A DNA stretch of 64,000 nucleotides. Source: Strongyloides papillosus. Taxonomy: Eukaryota; Nematoda; Chromadorea; Rhabditida; Strongyloididae. Positions 35,001 through 50,947 of this stretch are shown piece after piece. How positions within the stretch are numbered: the first letter of the stretch is position 1; every line of letters begins with the position of its first letter. Both the position numbers and the translations under genes were made by a program. Below the pieces are notes generated by a model. It saw only the letters and a list, made by a program, of their open reading frames with translations, was not told the DNA's origin and searched no databases. The DNA is taken from the NCBI GenBank assembly GCA_005656395.1, contig SRSI01000079.1, positions 1,798,001 through 1,862,000 of the forward strand, read 5' to 3'.

Positions 35001-38000
35001 TACACAGCAATAGAAAGAGATCGTCTAAATTATGTTATTAAGCTTAACAAAGAGCTTAAACAAAAAAACAATAAACAAATAGAAGATCTTCTTGAAGATT
35101 ATCTTATCGGTGATGAAGATAATGAAGAAGCTGCAAAAAAAAGCGAACGAATTAAGCTTTTTAGCAGTTACATTGGTTCAAGAAGATTCATGCATTTAGG
35201 CTATCAAGATGGTATGGCCATTGTTAGGAAATTTGGGAAACCAGATTTCTTTATTACAATGACCACAAACCCAAATTGGAGAGAGATTACAGAAAATCTT
35301 TATCCAGGGCAACTACCAAATGATCGCCATGACTTGATCGCAAGAGTCTTTAAGCATAAATCTGATGCTTTAATACATGACTTGAAGGAAAACAAAATAA
35401 TGGGCAATGTAGTTTATCTACAGTCAACCATTGAGTTTCAGAAAAGATCTTTACCACATATCCATATATTGGTAAAAGTTTCTAAAGAAGACTTCAGATT
35501 AACTTCTGATCAGGTAGATGAATGTGTCAAAGCAGAATTCCCTGATAAAGAAAAAAATCCACGTCTTTTTGAAATTGTTACAAAAACAATGGTACATTCG
35601 AGATGTGATATTTCAAAAACAAAAGTACCCTGTTGGGATGAGGCAAAAAATATTTGCACTAAAAAATTCCCAGAACAGTACCATAAAGTAACTTCCATTA
35701 CTTCTAAAGGTAAAGTTAACATTAAGAGATCATTTGATCCCTTATTAGATATTACCGATAGATTTGGTAATAAAGTGAATAACGATTTTTGTGTAACATA
35801 TAATCCTTATTTAAGCTTGAAATACAATTCACATATTAATGTAAAAATATGTGAAAGCGTTTTAAGTCCTAAATATCTATTTAAGTATACACATAAATCT
35901 AATGGTGATAAGATTGCTGCAGATGTAGTTGAAACCGTTGAATCGAAAGATGAGGTTAAGCTTCATATTGATGGTAGATATGTAGGACCATCAGAAGCAG
36001 TTTGGAGAATCATGGAGTATCCAATACTTTATAAAGATTGGACTGTTGTAAGATTAGCAGTTCACTTAATAAATGAGGATTGTACAGTTGCCGATGAAAT
36101 GAATAATGGCAATAATAATTGTTTCAAAGCGGAAAAAGGTTATAAATCTACATTAGTAGCATATTATAATCTCAATAAAAACGATATTAATGCTAAAAAG
36201 TATCTCTATAATGAGATACCGGAATATTATTGGTTTGATTTAAAAACCAGAGAATGGAAATTGAGACATCGCCAAAGGCGTACAATAGGAAGGATATTTA
36301 CTGTATCACCTATGAATGTCGAATTGTTTTCACTTCGCCAACTTTTGCTCCATGTACCTGGAGCAACATGTGAAGGTGATTTGAAAATTGTTAATGGTTT
36401 TCAATGGCCTTCATTTAGAGATGCTGCTATAGCAAGAGGCTTACTTGATACTGAAGACAATTACAATGAATTGTTTGAAGAAGCATGTGAAAGCGCGATG
36501 CCTAACATGCTTCGTAATTACTTCGGTCTCATGATTTGCTATTGGCCATCTTTTACAAGGCATTATGATACCTTCATTAAGTTTAAAAATTACTTAATCG
36601 AAGATTACTTAATGAAATACAACGGTAATGAAGAAAGAGCGGAAGCTCAAGCCATTTTTGATATTAGAAATGTTCTACAATCTAATAACTTTAATGGCTA
36701 TACTGATTTACCTGAAGTCAATTTCGATATTATAGAGATTGATTATGTTGAAGATAAAGATGTTCTAAAAAGGTTAGGTGACGAAAATTTAAAATCAGCT
36801 AATGAAGAACAGAGAAACTTTATTAATAGGATATTAAATATCATTGTTAATAATTTCTCAGATAAACGTTGCTTCTTTTTAGAAGGACCTGCAGGAACAG
36901 GTAAGACATTCGTCTACACAACGTTATATTATTTGCTTAGAGCTGAAGATAAGATAGTACTTAATTGTGCTTCAACAGGTATTGCGGCTACTCTTCTTAG
37001 AAATGGACAAACAGTTCATTCTATGTTTTCAGTACCTATTACCTTATACGATAGTAATTTTAGGCTATCCAAGCTTAATAAATTACGTACTACTATGCTT
37101 GAGAAAGCTTCACTAATAATAATTGATGAAGCACCTATGCTTAGCAAGTATGTAATTGATTATCTTGATCAGCAACTGAAAAAAGTTTGCATGAATGATC
37201 TTCCATTTGGTGGAAAAGTCATCATATGTGGTGGTGATTTTAGGCAAACATTGCCCATCTTACCAAATTCTACAAGGCATCAAAATGTTTTGTTCTCAAT
37301 TAAGTATAGCCCTCTTTGGAATGTTCACTTTGAGACAGTGAAACTTACCAGAAACATGAGGGTTAAAGAGGACGAGATAGATTTCGCCAAGTGGATTTTA
37401 GATATTGGTGATGATGCTCTTCAAAAAAATGAAGATGGCGAAGTGGATATACCACTAAATATCCAATCAACTGGAAATTTAGTGAATGATATCTTTGGAG
37501 ATAAAAATGAAAGCATATTAGAAAAATCTAACTATGCAATTCTTGCTCCAACGAATGCCATTGTAGAGACTATCAATAATGAAGTATTAAATACTCTACC
37601 AGGCGATGTAGAAAAAATATTTTCAGCCGATTCGATTAGAAAAGATTCGGATACAAATGAAAATTACTACAACATGCCTATTGAGAACTTAAATCAGTTA
37701 ACACCTAGCGGTTTACCACCACATGTGTTGAATCTCAAGGTTAATGCCTTAATTATTGTTCTTCGTAATTTGAACATTAAAGAAGGACTTTGTAACGGCA
37801 CAAGATTAAGAGTTATGAAAATTAATAAAAGAATCTTGACATGTATTCATTTGTCAGGATTAAATAAAGATAAAACTGTTCTTATACCTAGAATAGTTTT
37901 ATACAGTTCTGAAGGAGAATTTCCTTTTACTCTAGCAAGGAAACAGTTTCCTGTAAGACTTGCTTTTGCCATGACTATTAATAAAAGTCAAGGGCAAACA

Positions 38001-38156
38001 TTAAGTAAAGTTGGTGTAGATTTAACAACGCCAGTATTTTCACATGGACAATTGTATGTTGCTTTTTCACGTGTAAAAAGTCCTGATTGTCTATTGGTAA
38101 AAACAGAATCTGATAAAGCAAAAAATATTGTATATACAGAAATATTTAATGCATAG
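32028..38156 (+). CDS. Helitron transposase: cysteine protease-Rep-Pif1 helicase (copy 2)
   Basis: Identical protein to the one at 18903-25031, with the same start context (acceptor TTTTAG 20 nt before the ATG) and the same catalytic residues: protease Cys124 and Asp260/His262, HUH 1144-1146, Tyr1283/Tyr1287, Walker A 1620-1627. Two intact, identical open frames of this length mean that neither copy has had time to decay, so the element is recently or still active. The alternative is a recent conversion between copies or an assembly artefact. Confidence 0.93.
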   Translation: MEFVNNFLKKVNKIDIPKDPNCGTADSGHHNFRRDFVRSSHVTVLNGNVKLTCVLDINAIVYSIIIKNNSEIINMVKTIKTKKSCAGGIVIQNNYLPINSNSTTFFNILQADMCQASLGQNNQCTAMSSAALIMACIKSPLNWDKSDINNVLNQGSILYERSVNHLRSTNDPIDSRGYLSVTNIIRETTLFNRKIIFSTASCYSYVGRGLTVSRDEVVFGYVSLSEALNRLVNRHKFLILIANERTSSIMHHDGAFFLFDPHSMDQFGKYCSNGVACMIMFNTISDLIEHLQANQVCNNSIFDLDGVNISVENISESNSDISTIRNNVKDRLSKIVKKEPTHLSKKNKKIDSKLNEEISLLKIRYDKCKKLSEKKKIQKQLNRLEKKSNDTVKENCIEILKINEALDKNLKKGFDLKKDEPMEVDNCRKNTSQNLMEFDVDIDSTLKEIIVVETKIKNCKKAHEKKKLQVHLNRLQKRLSKDTINPESSDISKVNKIIDNDLNKNVIVSNGEPMEIDISENNISKDPMELNIDLESTLKRVNNTRNKIRNCKKKSEINKLRVQLVRSRKNLPKSLKNIAKKDKLDTSSDKFSVVSDLLVNLIDLNKSKKGINRNKLTKRIKRLSSNIKKCDDISLNKNPQVDSIVKALDSIQVTNDSTKKRGKSRKSLKKQKVYPARDEKIIPNEHYLGSLSTNCEHCQAMFYEKETKYKQCCEFGAVKEYERLFNNFPKFIKDLFIGEDEESIYFKKHCRRINNKFAFASYTGQQRDFKTPGPPTFVLHGEAKRVINTAVPENKDNLSYGQLYFYGPDVAEDIRNKNVNAFNEISVISNLTHIISKINMLALSYKHFGDYIREQELKYKNENKAVPIYKLVLKPPANKNDRVRNLPEVTEIAAIFQSEDGEVPDYNVLLCNKTGKLETLSHFSRLKDPATYPLFFPTGAFGWEEKKTYKKGNEQRSLTKLVYYQNLIAVRPSFNPLHHGGLLFQLFVVDAYTAIERDRLNYVIKLNKELKQKNNKQIEDLLEDYLIGDEDNEEAAKKSERIKLFSSYIGSRRFMHLGYQDGMAIVRKFGKPDFFITMTTNPNWREITENLYPGQLPNDRHDLIARVFKHKSDALIHDLKENKIMGNVVYLQSTIEFQKRSLPHIHILVKVSKEDFRLTSDQVDECVKAEFPDKEKNPRLFEIVTKTMVHSRCDISKTKVPCWDEAKNICTKKFPEQYHKVTSITSKGKVNIKRSFDPLLDITDRFGNKVNNDFCVTYNPYLSLKYNSHINVKICESVLSPKYLFKYTHKSNGDKIAADVVETVESKDEVKLHIDGRYVGPSEAVWRIMEYPILYKDWTVVRLAVHLINEDCTVADEMNNGNNNCFKAEKGYKSTLVAYYNLNKNDINAKKYLYNEIPEYYWFDLKTREWKLRHRQRRTIGRIFTVSPMNVELFSLRQLLLHVPGATCEGDLKIVNGFQWPSFRDAAIARGLLDTEDNYNELFEEACESAMPNMLRNYFGLMICYWPSFTRHYDTFIKFKNYLIEDYLMKYNGNEERAEAQAIFDIRNVLQSNNFNGYTDLPEVNFDIIEIDYVEDKDVLKRLGDENLKSANEEQRNFINRILNIIVNNFSDKRCFFLEGPAGTGKTFVYTTLYYLLRAEDKIVLNCASTGIAATLLRNGQTVHSMFSVPITLYDSNFRLSKLNKLRTTMLEKASLIIIDEAPMLSKYVIDYLDQQLKKVCMNDLPFGGKVIICGGDFRQTLPILPNSTRHQNVLFSIKYSPLWNVHFETVKLTRNMRVKEDEIDFAKWILDIGDDALQKNEDGEVDIPLNIQSTGNLVNDIFGDKNESILEKSNYAILAPTNAIVETINNEVLNTLPGDVEKIFSADSIRKDSDTNENYYNMPIENLNQLTPSGLPPHVLNLKVNALIIVLRNLNIKEGLCNGTRLRVMKINKRILTCIHLSGLNKDKTVLIPRIVLYSSEGEFPFTLARKQFPVRLAFAMTINKSQGQTLSKVGVDLTTPVFSHGQLYVAFSRVKSPDCLLVKTESDKAKNIVYTEIFNA

Positions 38157-38425
38157 ATTCTAATAAAACAGTGATAATATGGATAACACATAATTTACAG
38201 TAAGAAAAGCAGATGGGGGAACCAAGACAATGAAGCAAGGATAATTTTTTTAACATTTTTAAATAAATGAATGTTTTTTGATTGTATTTTTTTTAAACAT
38301 TTTTAAATAAATGATTGTTTTTTTAATTGTACTTTTTTATTTCTTTAAATGACAAATTTTGCTAATAATAATATTTTAATAATAATTTGATACAAAAATT
38401 CTTTTAACAAATATGCTCTGCGGAC

Positions 38426-38453
38426 TAGACGTGGCCTGCCGAAGGCAGGTCTA
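38426..38453 (+). other. Helitron 3'-terminal hairpin (copy 2)
   Basis: Same CCTGCC-GAA-GGCAGG stem as in copy 1, followed by CTGG at 38457-38460 and host T. Confidence 0.9.
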
Positions 38454-38704
38454 AGGCTGGTTATTACAGTAAAATGTTAATCATGAATGAAAATTTAAAC
38501 AGACATTCATTATTATATAACTGTTACAGTGTTACTTAACTTAATTTACCTTTCATAACGTCATATTTTTTAATTTGCAATCTTTTCAAGGTAACTTCTT
38601 ACCCCCTATTGATAATTTTGGCGTATTTAAGATTTGAATGTTTGAGCTGTTTATCATTAAACACGTCTAACGGTTGTCGTTATCGTTTTTATAGTTTTTT
38701 TATT

Positions 38705-39202
38705 ATGAATAAAATATTTATCTTCTCTTCAATTATCCTTGTCATAGGAGTACTCTACACTTCCGTCAATTGCCAAGGCTTCAATGCTGGATTCGGAGGT
38801 GGTGTAGATCCTAGATTTGCAAGTCCAGGTATGGGAGGTGCCAATTTTAACGGAGGTTTTCGAGGACAAGGCCCAATGGGTGGTAGAGGTCAAGGAAGCT
38901 TTGGCGGAAATGGTTTCAGTGATAGAAGAGGTCCAGGAGGTTTTAATGGAAACAACGGTAATTTTGGTGGAAACGGCGGTAATTTTGGTGGAAACGGCGG
39001 TAATTTCGGTGGTCGAGGTAATGCAGGCTTTGGTGGAAATAATGGAAACTTTGGTGGACGTGGAGGCTTCAATGGAGGAAGAGGATCAATGGGAGGTCGT
39101 GGAGGTTTCAATGGAGGACCTGGAGGTTTTAATGGTGGATTCGGTGGTCGTGGCCCATCTGTTGGTGGAATGATCGGTAGAGCTATTAACACATTAGGTT
39201 AA
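38705..39202 (+). CDS. secreted glycine-rich protein
   Basis: A 165-residue protein. A signal peptide (MNKIFIFSSIILVIGVLYTS, cut near NCQG) is followed almost entirely by Gly/Asn/Phe/Arg repeats such as GGNGGNFGGNGGNFGG and GGRGGFNGG, ending AINTLG. Such low-complexity secreted proteins occur in nematode cuticle and as epidermal antimicrobial or structural peptides; the exact role cannot be told. The ATG at 38705 was chosen because the longer in-frame reading starts at a TTG and lacks a leader. The end of Helitron copy 2 is only 244 bp upstream. Antisense proline-rich and other open frames here are shadows of the repeats. Confidence 0.8.
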   Translation: MNKIFIFSSIILVIGVLYTSVNCQGFNAGFGGGVDPRFASPGMGGANFNGGFRGQGPMGGRGQGSFGGNGFSDRRGPGGFNGNNGNFGGNGGNFGGNGGNFGGRGNAGFGGNNGNFGGRGGFNGGRGSMGGRGGFNGGPGGFNGGFGGRGPSVGGMIGRAINTLG

Positions 39203-39307
39203 TTTCACCTAATCAAAAATTTATTAAACAAAATAATAAAAGTTTAAATTAAATATTTTTTATTTGAGATCTATATACAACGAAAGTAATTGAAAGAAAA
39301 AGAGACA

Positions 39308-41570
<2,263 letters not shown>

Positions 41571-41740
41571 ATTTCATTATTTTATGACTTTTATAGTAGA
41601 TAATATTAAAATTACATCATTTTTTGAATTTTATAATAGATAAAATTAAAATTCCATCATTTTTTGAATTTTATAATACATAAGATTTAAATTTCATCAT
41701 TTTTTGAATTTTACAATACATAGAATTAAAATTTCTTCAC
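41571..41740 (+). repeat. 40-bp minisatellite, about 4 copies
   Basis: Units begin at 41571, 41611, 41651 and 41691, with a partial one at 41731. Each opens ATT(T/A/C)CATCAT (the first ATTTCATTAT), continues TTTTTGAATTTTA and ends near TAGA(T)AAAATTAAA. The units differ by a few substitutions. The array ends about 60 bp before the ATG of the PTP-like gene. Confidence 0.85.
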
Positions 41741-41798
41741 TGACTTTTTAGACATAAATAATGATTTTATTGTCAATTCTATTATACTTTTCCTCACA

Positions 41799-43226
41799 AT
41801 GAGTGACGGCAACAACAAGGATGATTGGTTGGCAGATTTCAATTTAACGAATGCATTCTCCCCTGATGGTGAAGGAGAAAAAAACAACAACACCCCTGAA
41901 CCAACAAAATCACTTTCTCCTGAAGGAACAAAAACATCAACATCCCCTGATTTGTTAGAAAGAAATCCATTTGAATCTTTACAGAGCACAGACAATACTT
42001 CTTCAAGTAGTAAAAAGGACACCATTTCTGATTCACCCTTTAATTCAAGACCCAATGAAAAAAAGAAGGACAAAAAAAGTAAACCATCAATGAAGCCTGA
42101 TGAAGTTTCTGTAATGGCAGTTGAGGAAAAAAAGGACATCGACATCAAACTGAAGCAGTTAGATGAATTCTCAACATACATCCTCGATCTTGATATTCCG
42201 GGATTGAAGAAAGAGTACGTGAATGAGATAGCGACAATCATCCCTAAACCCGATGAGATAAAGGCATTCTTAAAATTTCAAGCTTTAAGGAAAAACAGAA
42301 ATTTTACTGCGCCATGTTATGATCATTCAAGAGTTATCTTAAAAGAAGCCGCTACAGAGGATACTTATGTTAATGCTAGTTATGTCAATACTCTTGATGG
42401 TAAGAAACGTTACATATGTGCTCAGGCTCCATTAGATAATACGGTTGCTGATTTTTGGAGGATGATTATTCAGGAGAATGTTGAGGTTGTCGTTATGTTA
42501 TGTGAATTTGTGGAGGGATCTAAGAAGAAATGCTCGGAATACATACCACTTGTTGTTGGGAAATCTATATGTTTCGACGATATGGCTGTCCACCTCATTA
42601 AAAGAGAGATCCTGAAGAAGGATAACAATGTCGCTGTTAATCATTTATCTGTTAAAAGAAGAAAGAAAGAAATTGTAATTAGACATTACACCTGGAAGAG
42701 TTGGCCAAAGGTTGGTTGTCCTAGTGTCTCATCGACTGCCATGTATATTTATGCAGCTACCTATAAGTCCAAATATCCAATACTAGTTCACTGCGCCTCT
42801 GGAATCAGGAGATCTCCAATTTTTATTTTAATTTCAATGTTTATGGATTGCGTTAGTGAGACAAAGATTGAGAATGGAATCCTCCTTAAGTTGGCTAAAC
42901 ATGTTAGACTTGCCAGAGCTGGAGCATTGACATCTGAAATTGATTATATATATGTTGCTAGAGTTCTCCTTCAACGTTTTTTGGATCGGAAACTTATTAC
43001 ACCATCTCAAAAAATGCTTGAATTCTTCGATGACTACGACCCAGCTTTAAGGAGAGCACAAAGATCTGAATCTGAGAAGAAGACTGAAATGACTGTTGGT
43101 CCAATGCCTGTTCTACCTGTAAATGAAAAAGGAGAAATCATATACAATAAGGAGGATCTCCAAAATGCAAGTGAGAACAGGAGTAAAAGTAAGACAAGGA
43201 GCCGTGATAATAAAAAAACAAAATAA
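41799..43226 (+). CDS. protein tyrosine phosphatase-like protein, WPD loop altered
   Basis: A 475-residue cytoplasmic protein. A Ser/Pro/Lys-rich N-terminus (to about residue 105) precedes a single classical PTP domain: KNRNFTAPCYDHSRVIL, YVNASYVNTLDGKKRYICAQ, APLDNTVADFWRMI, and the P-loop VHCASGIRRSP with Cys332 and Arg338 (CX5R kept). The mobile loop that normally reads WPD is WPK here (Trp302-Pro303-Lys304), which removes the general acid, and the late Gln of the Q-loop is replaced (LTSEIDYIYVARVL). It is therefore probably a weak enzyme, or a pseudophosphatase that binds phosphotyrosine. Nematodes have many PTP-domain genes of this kind, often expressed in sperm; that context is known of the family and is not shown here. 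A basic tail (RSKSKTRSRDNKKTK) ends the protein. Confidence 0.88.
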   Translation: MSDGNNKDDWLADFNLTNAFSPDGEGEKNNNTPEPTKSLSPEGTKTSTSPDLLERNPFESLQSTDNTSSSSKKDTISDSPFNSRPNEKKKDKKSKPSMKPDEVSVMAVEEKKDIDIKLKQLDEFSTYILDLDIPGLKKEYVNEIATIIPKPDEIKAFLKFQALRKNRNFTAPCYDHSRVILKEAATEDTYVNASYVNTLDGKKRYICAQAPLDNTVADFWRMIIQENVEVVVMLCEFVEGSKKKCSEYIPLVVGKSICFDDMAVHLIKREILKKDNNVAVNHLSVKRRKKEIVIRHYTWKSWPKVGCPSVSSTAMYIYAATYKSKYPILVHCASGIRRSPIFILISMFMDCVSETKIENGILLKLAKHVRLARAGALTSEIDYIYVARVLLQRFLDRKLITPSQKMLEFFDDYDPALRRAQRSESEKKTEMTVGPMPVLPVNEKGEIIYNKEDLQNASENRSKSKTRSRDNKKTK

Positions 43227-43513
43227 TTTAACATAGAGATAGTGAGAAAAAGATCATTCAATACATAATTAAGACAATTTTTAAGTAATAAATAAAAATA
43301 TTTTAATATGGTATATCATTATATAATTTATATTAACCTTCTAAAATGATAAACATTATTGTAAACTTTATTCTAACTACTTTTATTTTTATTTCTCTCT
43401 CAAATAATCATACAACTAGAAGTGTATTATAAAAATCTAGTGTTAGTAATATTTCTTCAAAAAATTTATTTTTATATTTTCCTTCTCTATACAGTAAGAT
43501 GATAATGAACATC

Positions 43514-46425
<2,912 letters not shown>

Positions 46426-46989
46426 ATGAATCCAAATAATTCTGAGACATTTAGACGATTTAATGTCGTTGAATCGACCTACTACCCAGATTCAAAACAA
46501 GTAGAGCCTGCTCCTATTGAGTCCATCAAAGAAAAAGAAACTCTAGGAGGAGTGGCAACAGAAAACGAGAACACTCAGAAGAGAGGGGTTAAATTTGATG
46601 AGGAAAATATTTTTGAGACAAAAGCCCCAGTATTTTCAACATACTCATACGACCAAAATGAAACTGATCCAAATTTTTTCAAGAAAAAGCTTCAATCATA
46701 CTATTATGAAGCTCAACCTTTAAAGGAGATTGGAAGTTCCACTGAAAATGGTGAAAATTCTTCAACTAACAGTGAGGATAAGGAAGAAATTATAAGAGAT
46801 TTTTTAAAAGCCAAGGCACTTTACATGCAAGCTTATGAGAGAATGAGACTTGCTGGAATTGATGAAGGAATGCTTGATATTTTTGGTGAAGCTGATAATG
46901 TTGAGACACCTTCAATGCCTAATTTTGTATCAAGCAAATGTGATGTATCAGCTAAGCAATCAACCTATGTTGGTTATATGGATATGTAA
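46426..46989 (+). CDS. unknown acidic protein
   Basis: A 187-residue single-exon protein (MNPNNSETFRRFNVVESTYY...), hydrophilic, without signal peptide or membrane segment. It is rich in Glu/Asn/Ser/Tyr, with a helical stretch DFLKAKALYMQAYERMRLAG and a final Tyr/Met-rich YVGYMDM. No family recognised. The ATG at 46426 was chosen because the longer reading begins at a TTG. An AATAAA follows near 47046. Even amino-acid use and compact flanks support a real gene. Confidence 0.6.
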   Translation: MNPNNSETFRRFNVVESTYYPDSKQVEPAPIESIKEKETLGGVATENENTQKRGVKFDEENIFETKAPVFSTYSYDQNETDPNFFKKKLQSYYYEAQPLKEIGSSTENGENSSTNSEDKEEIIRDFLKAKALYMQAYERMRLAGIDEGMLDIFGEADNVETPSMPNFVSSKCDVSAKQSTYVGYMDM

Positions 46990-48295
46990 TCAAATTTTAT
47001 TTATAATTTTTTTTAATAGTAATACTATATTATTCTATATTTATTAAATAAAGATGTTGTTTTACAACTAGGAATGTTGAAATAAAAATATTTTTAAATC
47101 TTTAGTATCAATTTACATTATAAATAAAAAATCTTAAGAACATTACTTATTATCACTTTGACACAAAATCATCTAAAATATTTGTTATTTATATAAAAAA
47201 TAATGTTTTATTATCTTAAATCTCTAGTGTGATGTCAGTTTTGTTTTATTTTTATCATTTGTGATAAAACAATATAAATATATGACAGAGAAACAAGTAA
47301 GAGTTGTTAAATTTTAATGCTATATTTTAATTAAGTTAAAAAACATGCCCTTGAAATTTCACTTATCATTTACCAAGTTAAATAAACATAAAAAATAATA
47401 ATTCAGACGTTTTTTGTCGATTTTATCCTACTAAAACTTTAAGCTTTTCTTTGAAAAATAGTGGGGAAATTTTATGTAAACTTACCTATTGATTCTTAGT
47501 CACAAAAAAGAAAGTGAGACTAATGATTCTTTTGTTGATAAAGCAATAAATTATTTGAATTTATTATTTCAATTCCTTTACTCCTCTAACAATTGTGTGA
47601 ACTTTCTTTATGAAAACAATATAGTGTTTTTATTAAAACACAAAAAAGTCTGTCATTGTTGCTATGAAAACAAAAATTGTTTTCTCAATTCACAAAAGTT
47701 GATTTTCTGACTGCATTTTAATGTAAATATTATTTTGTGCACGTTAATTTTCAGTTTCAATGATTTTCCTAATTGCTGCAACTTTTATGTGATGCTAAAT
47801 TAGAAATTTCAAAAAGGTTCCCAATATTGTTACATTTTTGTAACATCTTTTTAATTATTTAATTAACTGAATTTCTAATCAAATAACAATATTTCATTTT
47901 CCTAACGAAAATTTCAAAAGAAACTGAAATAAATGTATAAATTAATTTTTCAACATCAAAATACAATAAAATGTATAATTTTCCTACTGTATTACATTAA
48001 AAAAAGTAAATATTTAACAAATTGTTAATCATAAAATGATAAGACAATATAAACGCACTCATAAATCATAAAAAGAAACCTACCAATTATTCCTGTTCTT
48101 GATAAAAGATCCAAAAATAGACTAACATCTACTGAAAAGGGAATGCAAATTTAATCAAAATCCAGATAAAAACCTTTTTTATGTATTTTCCCAATGATAA
48201 GATTAAGCTGTAAAAAAGAAAGGTTACTTTTGATAAAAGATAGTAAAAAAGTATTTATATCTGAAGTTGCCATAATTATATACTTATTGATAATA
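46990..48295. other. intergenic, AT-rich (1.3 kb)
   Basis: One weak ORF at 47489-47710 does not look coding. Nothing else recognised. Confidence 0.45.
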
Positions 48296-49336
48296 ATGAA
48301 CTACTATTTATTCTTTGGTGTATTTTTATGCGTATTAAAAAATGTTTTCACAACATGTGTGGATTCAAGCATGTATCAATTAAAAGGGAAAACATATTTA
48401 TTAACACCAATGGCTAAGGAGTGTATGAGTAGGAGTGAAAAGTGTATATATGCTTCTGCTAATGATCCAGATAACTTCCGAGGAACGATAAGTGGCTGCA
48501 TGACGACTGTCCTCCAATTTCTTTCAAATGTCTCTTTTCACTCCATTTTTGATAATAATATTTTCATTGAAGAATCTGAATTATTTAACAAATATATTAA
48601 CGAATGTAACGTATGTTTTTAAGCTAAAAAATTTCTTATCACTATTTTATAGGACAAAGGAATTGTTAACAAAAACTTTACTTCAACAACAGGAACATTA
48701 TCATTGTACTTATCATGCTTCTCACAGGATACAAAATTTGAAGACCCAAATAAACTATCCCTAGAACCAATTACAAGAGATATCTCACCAGTTAAATGTT
48801 CTTATCCATGGACTGAAGAAGAGAATAAAGAATACATTGGTTTCGATCTTGGCCCAGAAAAAGACTACACTTGTAATGAAGGTTATTGTTCCATTTTCAA
48901 GATGTCAATTTATAATTTTACATCTAAAGAATTCAGTAATTTTTCAAGATTCGGTTGTCTTAGTGATTTGTACTATACTTTAGATGATCTTGGATCCACA
49001 TTATTCTCATCACCTGATCCTTTAGAAGATTTTAAAAAGTACAACATAGCTGGTGCTTCACTAGCATGTAGACAAAGAAATCCCGTCATGTATAGTAAAA
49101 GAGCTGATGATATTGCTTACATATGGTATTCAAATTGTTATTCTCCAAGCGATAAAATTGAAATAAGGCATCTTAAAAAAGCCTTTGAGACATTGATTAA
49201 CATAAATGTTTACAAAAATAAAAATCCCCCCAAAATTGTTTCATTCACAAAAGGTACCTCCATCAAGGGCTCTTTCCCATCATTCATTTCGATATTTTCT
49301 TTATTCTTGCTTACATTCTCATACTACCTTTTATAA
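48296..49336 (+). CDS. secreted Cys-containing protein, likely GPI-anchored, 2 exons
   Basis: Exon 1 is 48296-48610, the intron 48611-48652 is 42 nt (GTATGT...TTTATAG), and exon 2 is 48653-49336; in frame, 332 residues. The leader MNYYLFFGVFLCVLKNVF looks like a signal peptide; the longer reading from 48194 would bury it, so the ATG at 48296 is chosen. Several cysteines are spread through the body (MAKECMSRSEKCIYAS, SGCMTTV, YINECN, SCFSQ, VKCSYPW, YTCNEGYCSIF, FGCLSD, LACRQR, SNCYSP), a disulphide-rich extracellular fold. The C-terminus is hydrophobic (FISIFSLFLLTFSYYLL), like a GPI signal. No family recognised. Confidence 0.7.
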
Positions 49337-49670
49337 TATCCCTTGAGGAATAATTGTATAATATTCATATTTTTTTCCACTCTCTTAATTGATAAATAAA
49401 AATATTTTAATTATCCAATAATAAATATATGTTATATATTCTTCAATTATTAGAAGGCGCATCTTCATAATATAATGTACAAAAGTATAGTGTGAAAACG
49501 ATCGCCACCTATAAGTAGTTATCATTTCTTATAGTTATTATTAATTTATCGGTGTTTTTCTCACAACGAAAGATAGTTTTTTTTATCTAATTTATAGATT
49601 AAAGAATAATAAGTTTAGGTGTTGATTTTTTCAGAACTTTAATAATTCGTAATAATCAAAGTATCTCCAA
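49337..49670. other. intergenic with possible trans-splice acceptor
   Basis: AT-rich. GATTTTTTCAG at about 49624-49634, 36 nt before the next ATG, is a good acceptor with no clear upstream donor, so it may be a spliced-leader addition site. Otherwise nothing. Confidence 0.4.
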
Positions 49671-50569
49671 ATGGTAAGTAAAGTAAGTGAGATGGAGGGA
49701 AAATTATTGATAAATATTATATTTGATCATTTTCTAGACATCAACTACTGAAGAGATAAAGGATAATTATGATAACATGTTAGCTACTAAAGATGATGAT
49801 ATTTTCGCGATAAGAAGTAACAAAGTAACAGTCCAGGCGGTGGAGAATCAAAAAATTGATGACCATGAGAAAAATAGTACCTTAATAAAGCAGTACACTA
49901 TACTAAACTATTTCAAGCCGATAAGAAAGATGAAGAGTGGTAGTGTGAATAAAAATATTGCTGATGACGTGAAAATTCTCCCTGTTGAACCAAATGAGAA
50001 TGATATGGAGAATAGGACAGCTACCTCATCGCTGAATTTATCATCTCAACAACAAAATACTATTGGAAAAGTTTCATTAAAAAGAGACTCAGAGAATAAT
50101 CAATCAGTATTAATGGTACCAAACGATGAACCACCAATAAAGTAAGTTAGCGATTATATCTTCCATTTAGTCCCATCTTTTTTAACTCCCTCATTTCAGA
50201 AAGAAACTTCTAGAACTAAAATTAACTGATAAAGAAAGAAGAATCATCAACTTCGCAAAATTCGAGGAGAAAATAGGTGTATATAGAAGTTTCGATGAAC
50301 TTCCATTACCAGATATATACATCCAAGAAAAGAACAAAATAACATTTGATGAGTATACAAAAATTCAAATAAAAAATCTTATCAACAATATATCATATAA
50401 TCCCATCAACGATCTTGAAGCTAACACAGATTTTCTGCTGGATGATGAGGACGAGGAGAGTTATGCAGATTTGTATGTACCACTAGATGAAGCATCACCT
50501 GGTACACCATTTGCTGGTTGTCAATATATTCTGGATGCTGTTAATGATAAATGTTTCAAGAAGAAGTAA
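49671..50569 (+). CDS. unknown protein, 3 exons with a micro first exon
   Basis: The ATG at 49671 is followed at once by two in-frame donors, GTAAGT at 49674 and at 49683, so the first exon is 3 or 12 nt. Exon 2 is 49738-50141, then an intron of 58 nt (GTAAGT...TTTCAG), then exon 3 is 50200-50569. All joins keep frame and give 258 or 261 residues. The product is hydrophilic, Asn/Lys/Glu-rich, without signal peptide or membrane segment. The C-terminal part has YADLYVPLDEASPGTPF, GCQYILDAV and a Lys tail. No family recognised. The start could also lie elsewhere if exon 2 begins inside, at the ATG at 49777. Confidence 0.55.
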
Positions 50570-50947
50570 CTTTTCTATTCTTATTTCATTTTTATTCTAA
50601 TATTCCCCTATCCTGTACGATATATATATATATATATATTATTGTATCTCACTAATTTTTATAGATATTTTATATTTCTGATTTTTTGATTTTCTAATCA
50701 TTCAATTAATCTCGAAGGAATACTAATATGTTAAAATAATAAAGAGATCAATCTAATTAGAAGTTTTTACTACTAATATTTTATTAAAAGATTATAATAT
50801 ATCATGTGCAAAAATATGTGGTTTAATTTACATTTTGATCTTTACAAATCATTTTTTATAACCTTTTAATTAATGGTATTTTAGGTAAATGAAAATATAA
50901 ATATATGTATACATAGTTATGGAATGGAGATAAAAAAAGTGGAAGAA
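50570..50947. other. convergent 3' flanks with (TA)n run
   Basis: AT-rich spacer between two facing stops, with a (TA) microsatellite at about 50620-50639. No gene. Confidence 0.5.

Larger units (their letters stand above)
27323..38460 (+). mobile_element. autonomous Helitron, copy 2 (11,138 bp)
   Basis: Same element as at 14198-25335 in the same orientation, same length, with a constant offset of 13,125 bp and no difference found in the stretches compared; both large proteins are identical. The site reads A|TC...CTGG|T, the canonical Helitron insertion dinucleotide AT. Flanks differ from those of copy 1 (left GAGTA versus CATTG; right TTATTACAG versus TTGTTTAAA), so it is an independent insertion and not one end of a larger duplication. 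Confidence 0.95.

Noticed and set aside
14198..38460. Composite transposon or segmental duplication covering both Helitrons and the middle gene
   Set aside because: Flanks of the two copies are unrelated right up to TC and CTGG, so each copy ends at its own Helitron boundary; the middle gene is not duplicated.
38890..39192. Antisense Pro-rich ORF and a second plus-strand frame over the Gly-rich gene
   Set aside because: Both are by-products of GGN repeats; only the sense frame has a signal peptide.
47489..47710. 73-residue plus-strand ORF in the gap before 48296
   Set aside because: Starts at TTG, low-complexity Asn/Phe/Lys, no leader, no splice partners; looks like chance.
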